Assembly (NCBI GenBank): GCA_003242085.1
Contig: QBML01000001.1
Span: 219,216-283,215 of the forward strand
Source of the DNA: Pseudanabaena frigida
GTDB lineage: Bacteria; Cyanobacteriota; Cyanobacteriia; Pseudanabaenales; Pseudanabaenaceae
DNA length: 64,000 nt
Direction: 5' to 3'
Under the pieces are notes generated by a model. That model saw only the letters and a program-made list of their open reading frames with translations, searched no databases and was not told where the DNA came from. The position numbers were made by a program, and so were the translations under genes. Positions 8,635 through 17,900 of this stretch are shown piece after piece (position 1 is the first letter of the stretch; every line of letters begins with the position of its first letter).

Positions 8635-9039
8635 TTATTTGTGCTTGAGAGGAATATATTTTTCCAAACAAGTTCTTAGCATTTTTACATCAAATAAAAC
8701 TGGCAAGAAATGAATGCTTTTTACTTCTTTAAAATAGAATAGAACAGGAAAAGCAAACCAAAAGACTTGCCAATCCTGCCATTCTTGATATGGGAAAGTA
8801 CGAAACTTTTCTTGAGATCGATAAACCTCTAAATCTGTTGCGGTAAACACTAAACGAATGGTTGCAGCTTGATAAACTAAAAACAATCCAAAAATTGAAA
8901 CCACTCCAGCAGCAATTGGTTGAACCAAAATAAGTGGTAATCCTGCAAACACAAGTACGGCAGGTATTGCATAGTTTGGGCTTAATTCTGTAGTCTGTGA
9001 TGCAATATTTGGATCTACAAATGGATTTGAAGCAGTCAT
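8635..9039 (-). CDS. DUF3119 family membrane protein
   Basis: 134 residues. Two adjacent hydrophobic segments lie near residues 24-40 and 42-60 (YAIPAVLVFAGLPLILVQP; GVVSIFGLFLVYQAA), followed by a soluble domain of PH-like flavour: LVFTATDLEVYRSQEKFRTF, WQDWQVFWFAFPVLFYF, and a C-terminal SIHFLPVLFDVKMLRTCLE. This pattern matches the cyanobacterial/plastid DUF3119 family. Function unknown. Monocistronic. Confidence 0.75.
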   Translation of the reverse strand: MTASNPFVDPNIASQTTELSPNYAIPAVLVFAGLPLILVQPIAAGVVSIFGLFLVYQAATIRLVFTATDLEVYRSQEKFRTFPYQEWQDWQVFWFAFPVLFYFKEVKSIHFLPVLFDVKMLRTCLEKYIPLKHK

Positions 9040-9222
9040 AGTGATTTCAATGATTTATTTCTATCTATAGATATACATTTAACTCTAAATCTATGGCTAC
9101 TTTATTGAAGTGATACGATGAATACTATTAAGCCAAAATAACGCACTTTTAGTTAGTTTATTCTTAATTTAGTGTGTCTTTGGCAAGCTACCATAATATC
9201 TAAACAAGCTTAGGAAATGTCT

Positions 9223-9453
9223 ATGAACTTATCCTCAACAGCGAATGAATTGACTCTCCCTTTGCACGAAGCAGCAAAAGACCCTAAGGTCTGGAGTCAT
9301 CTCAAACAGGCGATCGCCACAAGTTCAGGATTTGACAAATGGCAGAGATCCCGCCTTGTCGAACCTAAAGATGTTTTAGCTCTACAAGAGAGCGTTCTAG
9401 ACGACCTCGTGCGTAGCTACTTACGTGAGACACTAGAAACGTTAGCGTATTAA
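9223..9453 (+). CDS. small protein upstream of HEAT-repeat gene
   Basis: About 76 residues from the ATG at 9223, chosen because AGGAA lies 7 nt upstream; an ATG at 9217 in the same frame is too close to that site. The protein is soluble and helical by composition (DPKVWSHLKQAIATSSGFDKW; ALQESVLDDLVRSYLRETLE). Its stop codon abuts the HEAT-repeat reading frame, so the two are almost certainly co-transcribed and possibly translationally coupled. I do not recognise the family. Confidence 0.65.
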   Translation: MNLSSTANELTLPLHEAAKDPKVWSHLKQAIATSSGFDKWQRSRLVEPKDVLALQESVLDDLVRSYLRETLETLAY

Positions 9454-9468
9454 TTGCGAGATTTTCTT

Positions 9469-10146
9469 GTGAGCGAAACATTAGAAACTCAGTTTGAAAC
9501 TTTAAGAGAGCAACTAGGTGCGGATGACATGGGTATTCGAATGAAAGCCCTTCACGCTAGTCGCTCTCTTCCCATTTCTGAGAGATTTACTTTACTATCA
9601 AGTGCGGCAAACGACCCCTATGCCCGTATTCGTTATGATGCCGTTAGCCAAATTGGTACAGTTGGCACTGTAGATTTACAAAAGTCTTTTGAAATTTTAA
9701 GCGATCGCTTATTTGTCGATCCCGAACTTGATGTACGGGCAGCAGCTGCGGCTTCACTTGGCTCACTACAACTTACTCAATCGTTTGATATTCTCAAAAC
9801 TGCGTACGAGTCCACTAATGATTGGATGTTTCAGTTTAGTATTGTTGCCGCGATCGGCGAACTGGGAGCACCTCAAGGATTTGATTTCCTAGCCCAAGCT
9901 TTACAAAGCCCTAATGAGCTTGTAAAAATAGCAGCGATCGGTTCCCTAGGCGATCTAGGCAATCAACAAGCCATTCCGCTGTTACTGCCCCTAATTGAAG
10001 ATCCTGATTGGCAAGTTCGACATCGTGTTTCCCAGTCTCTTGCTCATCTCGGCGGTGCAGAAGCCAAGGCTGGCTTGGAGAAACTAGCTAACGATCCGAT
10101 GCCCCAGGTTTCTGAAGCAACGCGATCGCTACTAGCCTCAATGTAA
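9469..10146 (+). CDS. HEAT-repeat protein, NblB-like
   Basis: About 225 residues from a GTG at 9469. A TTG at 9454 is possible, but neither start has a strong ribosome binding site. Successive HEAT-like helical pairs are visible: DPYARIRYDAVSQIG, DPELDVRAAAAASLG, NDWMFQFSIVAAIGELG, SPNELVKIAAIGSLGDLG, DPDWQVRHRVSQSLAHLG. Cyanobacterial HEAT proteins of this size include NblB, a phycobilisome degradation factor, and bilin lyase-type chaperones. The NblB label is a family-level guess. It is the second gene of a two-gene unit and is followed by a strong terminator. Confidence 0.75.
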   Translation: MSETLETQFETLREQLGADDMGIRMKALHASRSLPISERFTLLSSAANDPYARIRYDAVSQIGTVGTVDLQKSFEILSDRLFVDPELDVRAAAAASLGSLQLTQSFDILKTAYESTNDWMFQFSIVAAIGELGAPQGFDFLAQALQSPNELVKIAAIGSLGDLGNQQAIPLLLPLIEDPDWQVRHRVSQSLAHLGGAEAKAGLEKLANDPMPQVSEATRSLLASM

Positions 10147-10191
10147 TTTTCGCCAAACTACGAAGAAATTTATTACGAATCACTTACAAAA

Positions 10192-10231
10192 AACAATGAG
10201 AGGTACTTTTGCACCTCTCATTGTTTTTTAA
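10192..10231 (+). terminator. rho-independent terminator
   Basis: AACAATGAGAGGT pairs perfectly with ACCTCTCATTGTT across an 8-nt loop, followed by a T-rich tract. It ends the HEAT-repeat operon. A second small stem (AACATCCA...TGGATGTT, 10252-10283) lies between it and the porin stop. Confidence 0.9.
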
Positions 10232-10295
10232 TTTTATTCAACTAATGCGGTAAACATCCAACTTCGGAGAGGCTGGATGTTTGTTTAACCAAATT

Positions 10296-11951
10296 CTAGA
10301 AGGAGAATGTGGTACGAATAACACCAACAGTAGCAGTACCATTAGCACTATCGCTGCCTTGGTTGAACACAAAGAATACACCAGGAGTGATACTAATATT
10401 CTTAGAAACACGGAAGCGGTAGAAAGCTTCGAGTTGATAAGGAGTATTAGCACTACCTTGTGCAGAACCAGTTACGCTGGTTCTAAGTAAAGGCTGACCA
10501 AAAGAAATCGCAGCAAGATCGCCTTCAGTGAATAAATCCTTACCAGAGATAGCTGCTAACCAGCTAGTAAAAGTTGTACCAGCAGTCGTTGTACCAGTAG
10601 CGTTAGCAAAAGTGTACGAACCCCATGTATTAAATGAGAACTTCTTGGTGATATCCCAGACTAAACTGCCAACTACAGTATCAGTGTTAATACCACTTAC
10701 TCCAAGTGCATTCAACGCACTCAAGCCAAAAGTGTCAACGTTTAAGCCAGAGCTTAGAGTATTACCAACAGTGTAGGCACGAGCATAACCAATACCAAGA
10801 GTGAGTGAGTCAATAGGCTGAGCAACAAGCTGAGCAGCAAGTTTAGTATCTTGACCAGTTACACCACCTTGACCAGTAGCGGAAGCAGGATTAGATGCAC
10901 TATACAGTAATTCAAGTCTAGCTTTATCATTGAATTTGAAGGTCAAACCAGCGATTGCTAATCCATTATCGCGACTACTAGAAGCGATACGGATCAAAGG
11001 ATTAAAACGTCCGAAACGAGAAACTGTACCTTGAGAATCACTTTCTATAGGGTTCAATGGACTAAGTACGTCTTCAGGAGCGCCGATTGGTGCAATGTAA
11101 GCAGTGATGCTATCCCCAACTGGGAACTTGTAGTACAAGCGATTGATCTCAAAGTTATTAGCAGCACTACCACTATATCCAAACCCATCAAAAGAAAGTC
11201 GTGTACTGTTACCGTTTGCATTTTGACCAACAAGATCTCTGTATTGACCTGTGTTACTTGCTTGTAAACGAGTTCTCAACAAATCCTTACCAGTAAAACT
11301 GGTGTCTAAGTTAAGGCGCACGCGATAGCTGAAGGTTGTATTGGTTTTGTCAACGCCAGTTGCGGTAGTACCATCTGAAGCAGCAGCTAGACCAAAGATT
11401 GCTTCGCCGCGTAGCTTGGTGGTGGTGGAGAACTGTTGTGCTTCGAGCTTAGCGGTCTTAGCATCGAGAGCATCTACACGACCGCGAAGAGTTGCTAGTT
11501 CAGCTGCAAATTCTTCTTGAAGCTTTTGTAAAGTAGCGAGGTCTTCTTTGCTAACCTTGTCAGCCAAACCTGCGGAAATGATTTCGTTGATTTTGTCTAA
11601 ACAAGCATTCAAACCTGCAGCAAACTCGTAGCGGCTGGTTGCTTGTTTGCCACGGAAAGTGCGATCGGGGTAACCAGCGATACAACCGTAGCGCTCTACC
11701 AAGGATTGCAATGCGGTGAAAGCCCAATCAGTAGGCTTGACGTCGCTGAGTTGAGATACTGAGGTAACGTTTTGAGCAACAGCGCTAGGACGTAACTGTA
11801 CTTGTTCGACAAGAGCGTCAGCATTGACAGATTTTGTAGAGTTCTGTGTTTCTGCGTTAGCAGATCCGCTGATAATTGCAGAAGCTGCAATAGCAGCAGA
11901 AATTACTACTGGAGTAACAATGCTGTAATTTTTCCCTAAAAACTTAGACAT
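10296..11951 (-). CDS. SLH-domain outer-membrane porin (iron-uptake-porin type)
   Basis: 551 residues. A signal peptide covers about residues 1-33 (VVISAAIAASAIISGSANA). An SLH domain at about 66-125 (DVKPTDWAFTALQSLVERYG; YPDRTFRGKQATSRYEFAAG) binds peptidoglycan or its polysaccharide. A coiled coil follows at about 140-175 (LQKLQEEFAAELATLRGRVD), then a beta-rich barrel to a C-terminal aromatic strand ending in TTFSF. This is the architecture of the major cyanobacterial porins (SomA/SomB and iron-uptake-porin types). The substrate cannot be read from sequence. Confidence 0.93.
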   Translation of the reverse strand: MSKFLGKNYSIVTPVVISAAIAASAIISGSANAETQNSTKSVNADALVEQVQLRPSAVAQNVTSVSQLSDVKPTDWAFTALQSLVERYGCIAGYPDRTFRGKQATSRYEFAAGLNACLDKINEIISAGLADKVSKEDLATLQKLQEEFAAELATLRGRVDALDAKTAKLEAQQFSTTTKLRGEAIFGLAAASDGTTATGVDKTNTTFSYRVRLNLDTSFTGKDLLRTRLQASNTGQYRDLVGQNANGNSTRLSFDGFGYSGSAANNFEINRLYYKFPVGDSITAYIAPIGAPEDVLSPLNPIESDSQGTVSRFGRFNPLIRIASSSRDNGLAIAGLTFKFNDKARLELLYSASNPASATGQGGVTGQDTKLAAQLVAQPIDSLTLGIGYARAYTVGNTLSSGLNVDTFGLSALNALGVSGINTDTVVGSLVWDITKKFSFNTWGSYTFANATGTTTAGTTFTSWLAAISGKDLFTEGDLAAISFGQPLLRTSVTGSAQGSANTPYQLEAFYRFRVSKNISITPGVFFVFNQGSDSANGTATVGVIRTTFSF

Positions 11952-12289
11952 TAGAATTATTATTCCTCACAACATAATTACTATACACTTATGCCGAATA
12001 AATGTAGCAAGAATAGCAGTAAAAAGTTAAGTGTTGTCTAACACATTAGCATTACAAATACAAACAAGCCTTAATCATCTATTTCATACAGTAATTCCAA
12101 ATTTTTTGTAAAAATGCGCCTCTTCTGGACGAGCTTCCACAAACCAAAAATCAACAAAATAATTTAAGATGACAATCCTAACGCTACAGCAATCCTAAAT
12201 TAAAACCAAGGAATAGAAAATTCGAAACCTCAAAGTTTTTAGACTTTAAAACAAAATCAATTTAGAAAATATTTGCTGTAGCAATTGGG
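11952..12289. other. gene-free stretch upstream of porin
   Basis: AT-rich, with no convincing reading frame, tRNA or strong hairpin. It presumably holds the porin promoter on the minus strand. Confidence 0.5.
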
Positions 12290-12732
12290 CTAAAATACTG
12301 TTGAGTAGGGGAAAACGATACAAGCTAACTCTGCAAATTCGTAAGCTACCCAAATCCCATGAACATAGCAACAAAGTAGATCTAGACTTTCTGTAGAGAT
12401 CGTCGAAGTTTCCCTTGGAATGTTACTCTTCAGTCTGTAAAAGTAAATATGCGTCTCGATCCATATCTCCTATACATACTGTAATGTGAGTCTGTAATGA
12501 CATTACAAACTATCAAGGGCATCTCAAGATAGATAGATCGACTCCTTAGGTTTCGTTTTGATGAGTCGAATCTTGCGGAGTCAATGGTCTGTAGTTTGTA
12601 TCGAAATCTTCACTTTCGATATGTCAAGACGTTGAGTCTCTATTTCTGATCTGTATTTGTAGACCGTTGTTTTTGTTACCCTCTCGTTCGATCTAATTTG
12701 CTCACCTTAAACAATCGCTCGACATTCGCCTC
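12290..12732 (+). promoter_or_regulatory. long structured leader of the RNase II/R-family gene
   Basis: About 440 bp without a reading frame precedes the ATG at 12733. Three stems are visible: TGTAATG/CATTACA (12480-12507), GACTCC/GGAGTC (12540-12582) and TATCGAAA/TTTCGATA (12599-12621). Neither a promoter nor a good ribosome binding site is evident. A long 5' UTR with control at RNA level is an inference. Confidence 0.4.
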
Positions 12733-15039
12733 ATGGAATTCTCGATTAATCAACTGTTAGATAACTTCTCTGATGACAAGCTAGTTACGCCTAAAGCAAT
12801 CGAAAAAAAACTTGGAATTGGCGACGACAATAAAAGCGTTCGTAAGCTCCAAGTTGCCCTTGATGCTCTCGAAAAAATTGGCATTCTTGAAAAAGACAAA
12901 GGACGCTACCGCCGCATTCACGAAGAAGGTTTGGTGGAGGGTCGGCTGCGCTGTTCAAGCAAAGGTTTTTGCTTTGCAATTCAAGATGTAGAGGGCGCTG
13001 AAGATATATATGTTCGCGAGAGTCGTTTGAGTAATGCTTGGAATGGCGATCGCGTATTAGTACGAGTTACCAAAGACGGCGTAAGGCGAAGATCTCCTGA
13101 GGGTGAAGTGCGCCTGATCCTCGAACGTTCAAATCCGACTTTACTTTCGACGGTAAAGTTAACCGATGATAGTTATCGGGCAGTGCCACTGGACGATCGA
13201 CTTTTATTTGAAGTTGAGCTAGTTCCAGACGAGGAAACTCCGGATCTCAGCGTGGCAAATGGGAAATTAGTCCATCTGGAAATGGTGAGATTTTCCTTAG
13301 GCAATCATTTACCTATGGGGCGAATCTTACAGATTTTAGGGGATGATGCCGAATCAACTAATGATATCGACTTAGTATGCTGCAAACACAACTTGCCAAG
13401 ACGATTTAGCGCTAAGGCTCTAACTGCGGCAGCAAGCTTACCGAGGGGGGTCAGAAAAGCCGATCTCAAACATCGCCTCGATTTGCGTAAAACTCTAACG
13501 GTAAGAATTGGCAATGCTGCTGCGATTTCGATTGTTCGAGTGGAAACTGGCTGGGAATTGGGCGTACATATTCCTGACGTAGCAACTTATGTTACTTCTG
13601 GATCGCCTCTGGACTTAGAAGCGCGCAAACGCCTACGGTCATTTTTCTTGGGCGACACGATCTTGCCGATGCTCCCTGAAATGAATGTATTTAATCAACC
13701 TGAATACCTGACAATGTCAGTGTTGATTAAATTAGATGATGAAGGCAATATGCTTTCATTCGAAATTCAACCTTCAGCGGTTTTGGTTCGTGCCAATTTG
13801 AGTTATCAGAGAGCACAACAAATCCTTGATGGCAAAGTAACTGTTGATGAGGATGCACCCAGTCAAGAAATTGATACTGAAGTTGAAGAGTTAGTTCATT
13901 TGATTGCGAAGATTGGAGGGCTACTACAAGAGCGCTCCAATGCTATCAGACTAGTATTGCCACAAATACCTTCTCAGGAGGCTGATGAGGGAGTGAGAGG
14001 GGTCACAGTCGTTCCCTTCTCCTTGCCGATCTCTGGCACTGTGACAGAGATAATGATTTTGGCGAATAGAGCGATATCTTCTCATTTGCAATCCTTAGCA
14101 ATTCCTGCTATCTACCTACGCCAAATTCCACCCGATCAAGGAAAAATTGACGATTGGACGAAGTTACTAGAAAGCATGGGTATTTCTGCTCAGTTAGAAA
14201 ATCCCGAGCAGATTCAAGTTTCAGATTTGCATCAAATCTTGCAACAGATCGATTCGATCGAACAAGATGCCACTCGAGATATTCTCAAATACTTATTGCT
14301 GTCAATGTTTAAGACTAATGAGTATGTGCTTACTCCTTCGCTCCATTTTGGTTTGGGTTTGCTCGACCAACCTTATGCTCACGGGGTATTTCCACAAAAT
14401 CATTATGGAGATTTGCTGGTTCAACGCACTTTACATACAGTATTTGAAGAGGGTCGCGATCGGCGTAGTATTCGTATTAAGGATGGGGTAAATCTTCGAA
14501 GCTCTAGCGCTCACGGTCAAGTAAACTGGAGTGTTTTACCTCCAGATACCGAGCGGCAGTTAATTGAGGATTTGGAATCAGTTTTGCCAAAGCTCAATCA
14601 AGCTGATGCTTTGTATCACCGTTCAATTTCTGACCTCGATGGATTGCGTAAAGCGGAATTTATGCGATCGCATACTGGTGAAAACTTCTACGGCATCATC
14701 ACTAGCGTTCAGTCCTATGGTTTCTTTGTGGAAATTGAGTCCCTATTAGTTGAGGGATTGGTACATGTCAGTTCCCTTAAAGATGACTGGTATGAGTTTC
14801 CATTAATTAACGGTAAGGGTAGAGCAAGAGCTTCAACTTTGTTAGTTGGTCGTCGTAGCGGTCGTCAATACTGTTTGGGCGATCGCGTCGAAGTGCAGGT
14901 GAAAGGGGTAGATTACTATCGCCAGCAAATCGATCTAGTTGCAGTTGTAGTTCCCGAACTCGAACGTGATTCGACTGTTAATGATTCGGAGGTTGATTTA
15001 GAAATCCCTGAGGAAATCGATACAGAGAGCATAGAATAA
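12733..15039 (+). CDS. zam: RNase II/R-family (RNB) protein, Zam-like, catalytic Asp lost
   Basis: 768 residues. Order: N-terminal winged helix (1-60), cold-shock-like OB domains (about 65-240, GRLRCSSKGFCFAIQD), RNB domain (about 245-590, GWELGVHIPDVATYV and FFLGDTILPMLPEMN), C-terminal S1 domain (about 650-735, GIITSVQSYGFFVEIESLLV). RNase II/R enzymes carry a D-x-x-x-x-x-D-x-D-D cluster just before the GW(x)LGVHI motif. Here that place reads RIGNAAAISIV (258-268), with no aspartate. This matches the cyanobacterial Zam branch, which has been described as an RNB protein lacking those residues. It may bind RNA without cutting it. The stop lies inside a long palindrome. Confidence 0.85.
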   Translation: MEFSINQLLDNFSDDKLVTPKAIEKKLGIGDDNKSVRKLQVALDALEKIGILEKDKGRYRRIHEEGLVEGRLRCSSKGFCFAIQDVEGAEDIYVRESRLSNAWNGDRVLVRVTKDGVRRRSPEGEVRLILERSNPTLLSTVKLTDDSYRAVPLDDRLLFEVELVPDEETPDLSVANGKLVHLEMVRFSLGNHLPMGRILQILGDDAESTNDIDLVCCKHNLPRRFSAKALTAAASLPRGVRKADLKHRLDLRKTLTVRIGNAAAISIVRVETGWELGVHIPDVATYVTSGSPLDLEARKRLRSFFLGDTILPMLPEMNVFNQPEYLTMSVLIKLDDEGNMLSFEIQPSAVLVRANLSYQRAQQILDGKVTVDEDAPSQEIDTEVEELVHLIAKIGGLLQERSNAIRLVLPQIPSQEADEGVRGVTVVPFSLPISGTVTEIMILANRAISSHLQSLAIPAIYLRQIPPDQGKIDDWTKLLESMGISAQLENPEQIQVSDLHQILQQIDSIEQDATRDILKYLLLSMFKTNEYVLTPSLHFGLGLLDQPYAHGVFPQNHYGDLLVQRTLHTVFEEGRDRRSIRIKDGVNLRSSSAHGQVNWSVLPPDTERQLIEDLESVLPKLNQADALYHRSISDLDGLRKAEFMRSHTGENFYGIITSVQSYGFFVEIESLLVEGLVHVSSLKDDWYEFPLINGKGRARASTLLVGRRSGRQYCLGDRVEVQVKGVDYYRQQIDLVAVVVPELERDSTVNDSEVDLEIPEEIDTESIE

Positions 15040-15083
15040 TCTAGCTTGGCTGGAGTAATGCTCCAGCCAAGCTAGATTATTCT
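15033..15083. repeat. palindrome overlapping the zam stop codon
   Basis: Perfect 23-bp arms (AGAATAATCTAGCTTGGCTG start) surround a 5-nt loop. The left arm contains the TAA of the upstream gene. There is no T tract. It probably protects the 3' end or is a mobile hairpin. Confidence 0.85.
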
Positions 15084-15128
15084 AGTTAGTATTCCAGTTT
15101 ATTTACTCATTTCTTCGAGTTCTCCACC

Positions 15129-17177
15129 ATGTCGCTTTCCCGCCTACTGGTGACAGTCTTAAATCGTCTTCAGCCATCTGCGGAGACGGTAATGCTCGTG
15201 TCTGCGATCGCTGTGGGCGTAATCAGCGGTACTGGGGTAACCCTATTTCGAAAGCTGATTTTATTCACTCAAGAATTCTATTGGCATGAGTTAGCAATTG
15301 TTCTCAGTGCAAAATTGCATTGGTTAATATTATTTATTCCGATGCTGGGGGCATTAGTTGTCAATGTCTTAAGATACAGACTAGATCGGGCAGAAGCTTC
15401 AGTTTCTGTAAAATTACAATCATCCGCTCGTGATATTGGACAATTGTCTTTTTCACAGGTTCCACTTAAAACTGTGGCGGCGGCACTATCACTTGGGGCT
15501 GGCGCTTCACTTGGACCCGAAGGCCCCAGCGTTGAACTCGGTAGTAATATTGGCTCTTTGCTAGGGCAAATGATGCAATTTTCTAGCGAACGGATTCGGC
15601 TGTTGATTGGTGCAGGGGGAGCGGCTGGTTTAGCGGCTGGGTTTAATGCGCCGATCGCAGGTGTATTTTTTGCTCTGGAGGTGTTGCTGCGCGACTCCTA
15701 TCGCACCAATAAATCTAGTCCTAATTCTGATGTCAGCGTTGTAGTTATCGCATCAGTCATTTCAGCATTAGTTTCTCAGATTAGCCTAGGCGAGCGTCCT
15801 GCTTTTAGCTTACCTGTCTATGAGGTGAGGAGCTATTGGGAATTGCCACTATATTTGGGTTTGGGGGTACTAGCTAGTGCTGTTGCGCTGATGTTTACCC
15901 GTGCAGTTAAACTAGCCCAGAAATTTTTTGCTGGAGAATGGTCGATCGCCCCATTCATGAAAAATCTTCCCATGCCAGTTAAGCTGCTAATTGGCGGACT
16001 ATGCGTAGGAATTATTGCGTTAACTTTTCCTGAAGCAATCGGGATTGGCTATGAAACGGTGGAATCAATTTTGCAAGATACCCCCTTCACCATTCCTTTG
16101 CTAGCTATTTTATTAGCAATCAAGCTTTTATTAACAGCGATAAGTTCCGCTAGTGGTTTTGTGGGAGGGATTTTCGCACCTTCGATTTTTTTAGGTGCCG
16201 TGCTGGGTAGTTTATATGGTCAGGCGATCGCTAGTGTTTTACCAACTTCAATTCCGATCGCTGCCTCTCCTGCCTATGCCTTGGTAGGTATGGCAGCAGT
16301 TCTCGCTGGAACTGTCCGCGCTCCATTAACATCAGTCTTGTTGTTATTTGAAATGACTCGAGACTATCGTATCGTTTTACCTTTGATGGCGGCAGTAGGA
16401 CTTTGTGCATGGGTACTCGATCAGATCGATGCATCTAGAGGCGATCGGATGATTATGCAGTGGTCAGACTTACCAGCCGATATTGAAGTTCTCGAAAAAA
16501 TTAAAATTGCAGAAGTAATGACTCTCAATCCTGCCTCTGTCAAATACTCAATGCCCTTACTCCAAGCCGCACAATTTATCACTAGTGGTTATCATCACAG
16601 CGCTCTAGTATTAGATGATGCCAACCATTTACAGGGTATTCTCACAACTCAAGATATTAAACGACTTATATCTGTATCTACTAGTGAACCACCACTAGAA
16701 GAAATGACGGTGCAAAACATTTGTACGAGTGAGGTAATCTACACATTTGCGGATGAATCCCTTGCAGAAGCGCTTAAACGTATGGCAACTAGGGATTTAA
16801 GACAGATGCCAGTAGTCGATCGCAACCATCCTAAGCGTGTTATTGGCATGGTCGATCGTCAAGCAATTACAACGGCCTATAACACAGCGCTAACAAAACG
16901 AGCGATCGCTGCTAGAATTACAGCGATCAAACCGAATGCGCTATCAAATGTTGTCCCAGTAGTCACCAATGCGCTAAATAGCGCTAATGCTAGTGTTAAT
17001 ACTAATGCTAGTAATGGTAATAACCAGCGCAATGATGACAAGCAGCAAGATGAAAACTCTGCAAATAATGGTTCTAGCAACAATGGTAATGACAAAAGCA
17101 TTGATAAAGACAATCCTCTAAAAAATAATTTAAAGAGAGAATTAGATATTCATAGCTCTGAGACGATTTCCTCCTAA
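15129..17177 (+). CDS. CLC-family chloride channel/transporter with CBS pair
   Basis: 682 residues. About ten or more hydrophobic helices cover residues 20-420. The selectivity-filter motif GAGASLGPEGPSVELG retains the gating glutamate of GxEGP, and FNAPIAGVFFALEVLL and GSASSGFVGGIFAPSIFLG-like segments are the other CLC signatures. Two CBS domains follow at about 460-580 (VMTLNPASVKYSMPLLQAAQ; QMPVVDRNHPKRVIGMVDR). The last 70 residues are an Asn/Ser-rich, probably disordered tail (NASVNTNASNGNNQRNDD). CLC proteins move chloride, often coupled to protons, and CBS pairs can sense adenine nucleotides. The tail looks lineage-specific. Confidence 0.93.
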   Translation: MSLSRLLVTVLNRLQPSAETVMLVSAIAVGVISGTGVTLFRKLILFTQEFYWHELAIVLSAKLHWLILFIPMLGALVVNVLRYRLDRAEASVSVKLQSSARDIGQLSFSQVPLKTVAAALSLGAGASLGPEGPSVELGSNIGSLLGQMMQFSSERIRLLIGAGGAAGLAAGFNAPIAGVFFALEVLLRDSYRTNKSSPNSDVSVVVIASVISALVSQISLGERPAFSLPVYEVRSYWELPLYLGLGVLASAVALMFTRAVKLAQKFFAGEWSIAPFMKNLPMPVKLLIGGLCVGIIALTFPEAIGIGYETVESILQDTPFTIPLLAILLAIKLLLTAISSASGFVGGIFAPSIFLGAVLGSLYGQAIASVLPTSIPIAASPAYALVGMAAVLAGTVRAPLTSVLLLFEMTRDYRIVLPLMAAVGLCAWVLDQIDASRGDRMIMQWSDLPADIEVLEKIKIAEVMTLNPASVKYSMPLLQAAQFITSGYHHSALVLDDANHLQGILTTQDIKRLISVSTSEPPLEEMTVQNICTSEVIYTFADESLAEALKRMATRDLRQMPVVDRNHPKRVIGMVDRQAITTAYNTALTKRAIAARITAIKPNALSNVVPVVTNALNSANASVNTNASNGNNQRNDDKQQDENSANNGSSNNGNDKSIDKDNPLKNNLKRELDIHSSETISS

Positions 17178-17228
17178 AATTTAGTCAGCAATTGTCTTAA
17201 TCTAGTAACTAGCCCAAACAAGGATGTC

Positions 17229-17819
17229 ATGAATAGCGAAGAAATACTAATTGAATTTGTGGCAAATGCCGATCTTGCCAATGGTCAATCGATCAAAGCG
17301 ATTAGCACCAGTAAGGTCAAAGACAGCATTCAGCGACTTGCTAGTCTAGTGCAACAAATTGCCTCTGAAAGTTCTCCCAGTCAAGCCAATGGGCTCGCTT
17401 TAGATGAAGTCGAAATTGCGATTAAGCTCACAGATTCGGGTGAAGCAATTTTGTTGGGTAACGGACAAAGCAATGGGACAATGACTTTACGATTTCGCCG
17501 CCCTAGCAGTACGGCTATTGCCAGTGGAGAGATATCATCAACTTCAGCGCCATCACTCATATCTAGTTCAGGGGTAAACTACACCAAGTTAAAAGCTTTG
17601 CTATCCAATGCAAAATGGCAGGAAGCAAACCAAGAAACATGGAATGTGATGTGTCAAGCCGCCCGCAAAAATATTGGCTCGGTATTATCACCTGATGACA
17701 TTAAGCAAGTTTCTTGTGATGATTTGCAAATCATCGATAGTTTGTGGAAACAGCACAGTCAAGATCGTTATGGATTTAGCGCTCAAAATCAAATCTATAT
17801 GTCATCAATTCTCGGATAA
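17229..17819 (+). CDS. GUN4-domain protein, domain ends early (N-terminal half)
   Basis: 196 residues. The first 95 form a small alpha/beta domain (EEILIEFVANADLANGQSIK; EVEIAIKLTDSGEAILLGNG) resembling domains found next to trypsin-like proteases; that likeness is weak. After a Ser-rich linker, residues 116-196 match the N-terminal half of a GUN4 domain: YTKLKALLSNAKWQEANQET, CDDLQIIDSLWKQHSQDRYG, FSAQNQIYMSSILG. GUN4 domains normally continue with a FGDRVGW...APxGHxP segment. Here the protein stops, and that segment appears at the C-terminus of the next gene. GUN4 proteins bind porphyrins and stimulate Mg-chelatase; the role of this variant is unknown. Confidence 0.85.
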   Translation: MNSEEILIEFVANADLANGQSIKAISTSKVKDSIQRLASLVQQIASESSPSQANGLALDEVEIAIKLTDSGEAILLGNGQSNGTMTLRFRRPSSTAIASGEISSTSAPSLISSSGVNYTKLKALLSNAKWQEANQETWNVMCQAARKNIGSVLSPDDIKQVSCDDLQIIDSLWKQHSQDRYGFSAQNQIYMSSILG

Positions 17820-17900
17820 ACAAACCAAGATTGGTTGCGAGTTATGTCACTGCCACTAGTCTTGATAAATCAAAACTGCAAATTTTAAGGGGTTAACATC

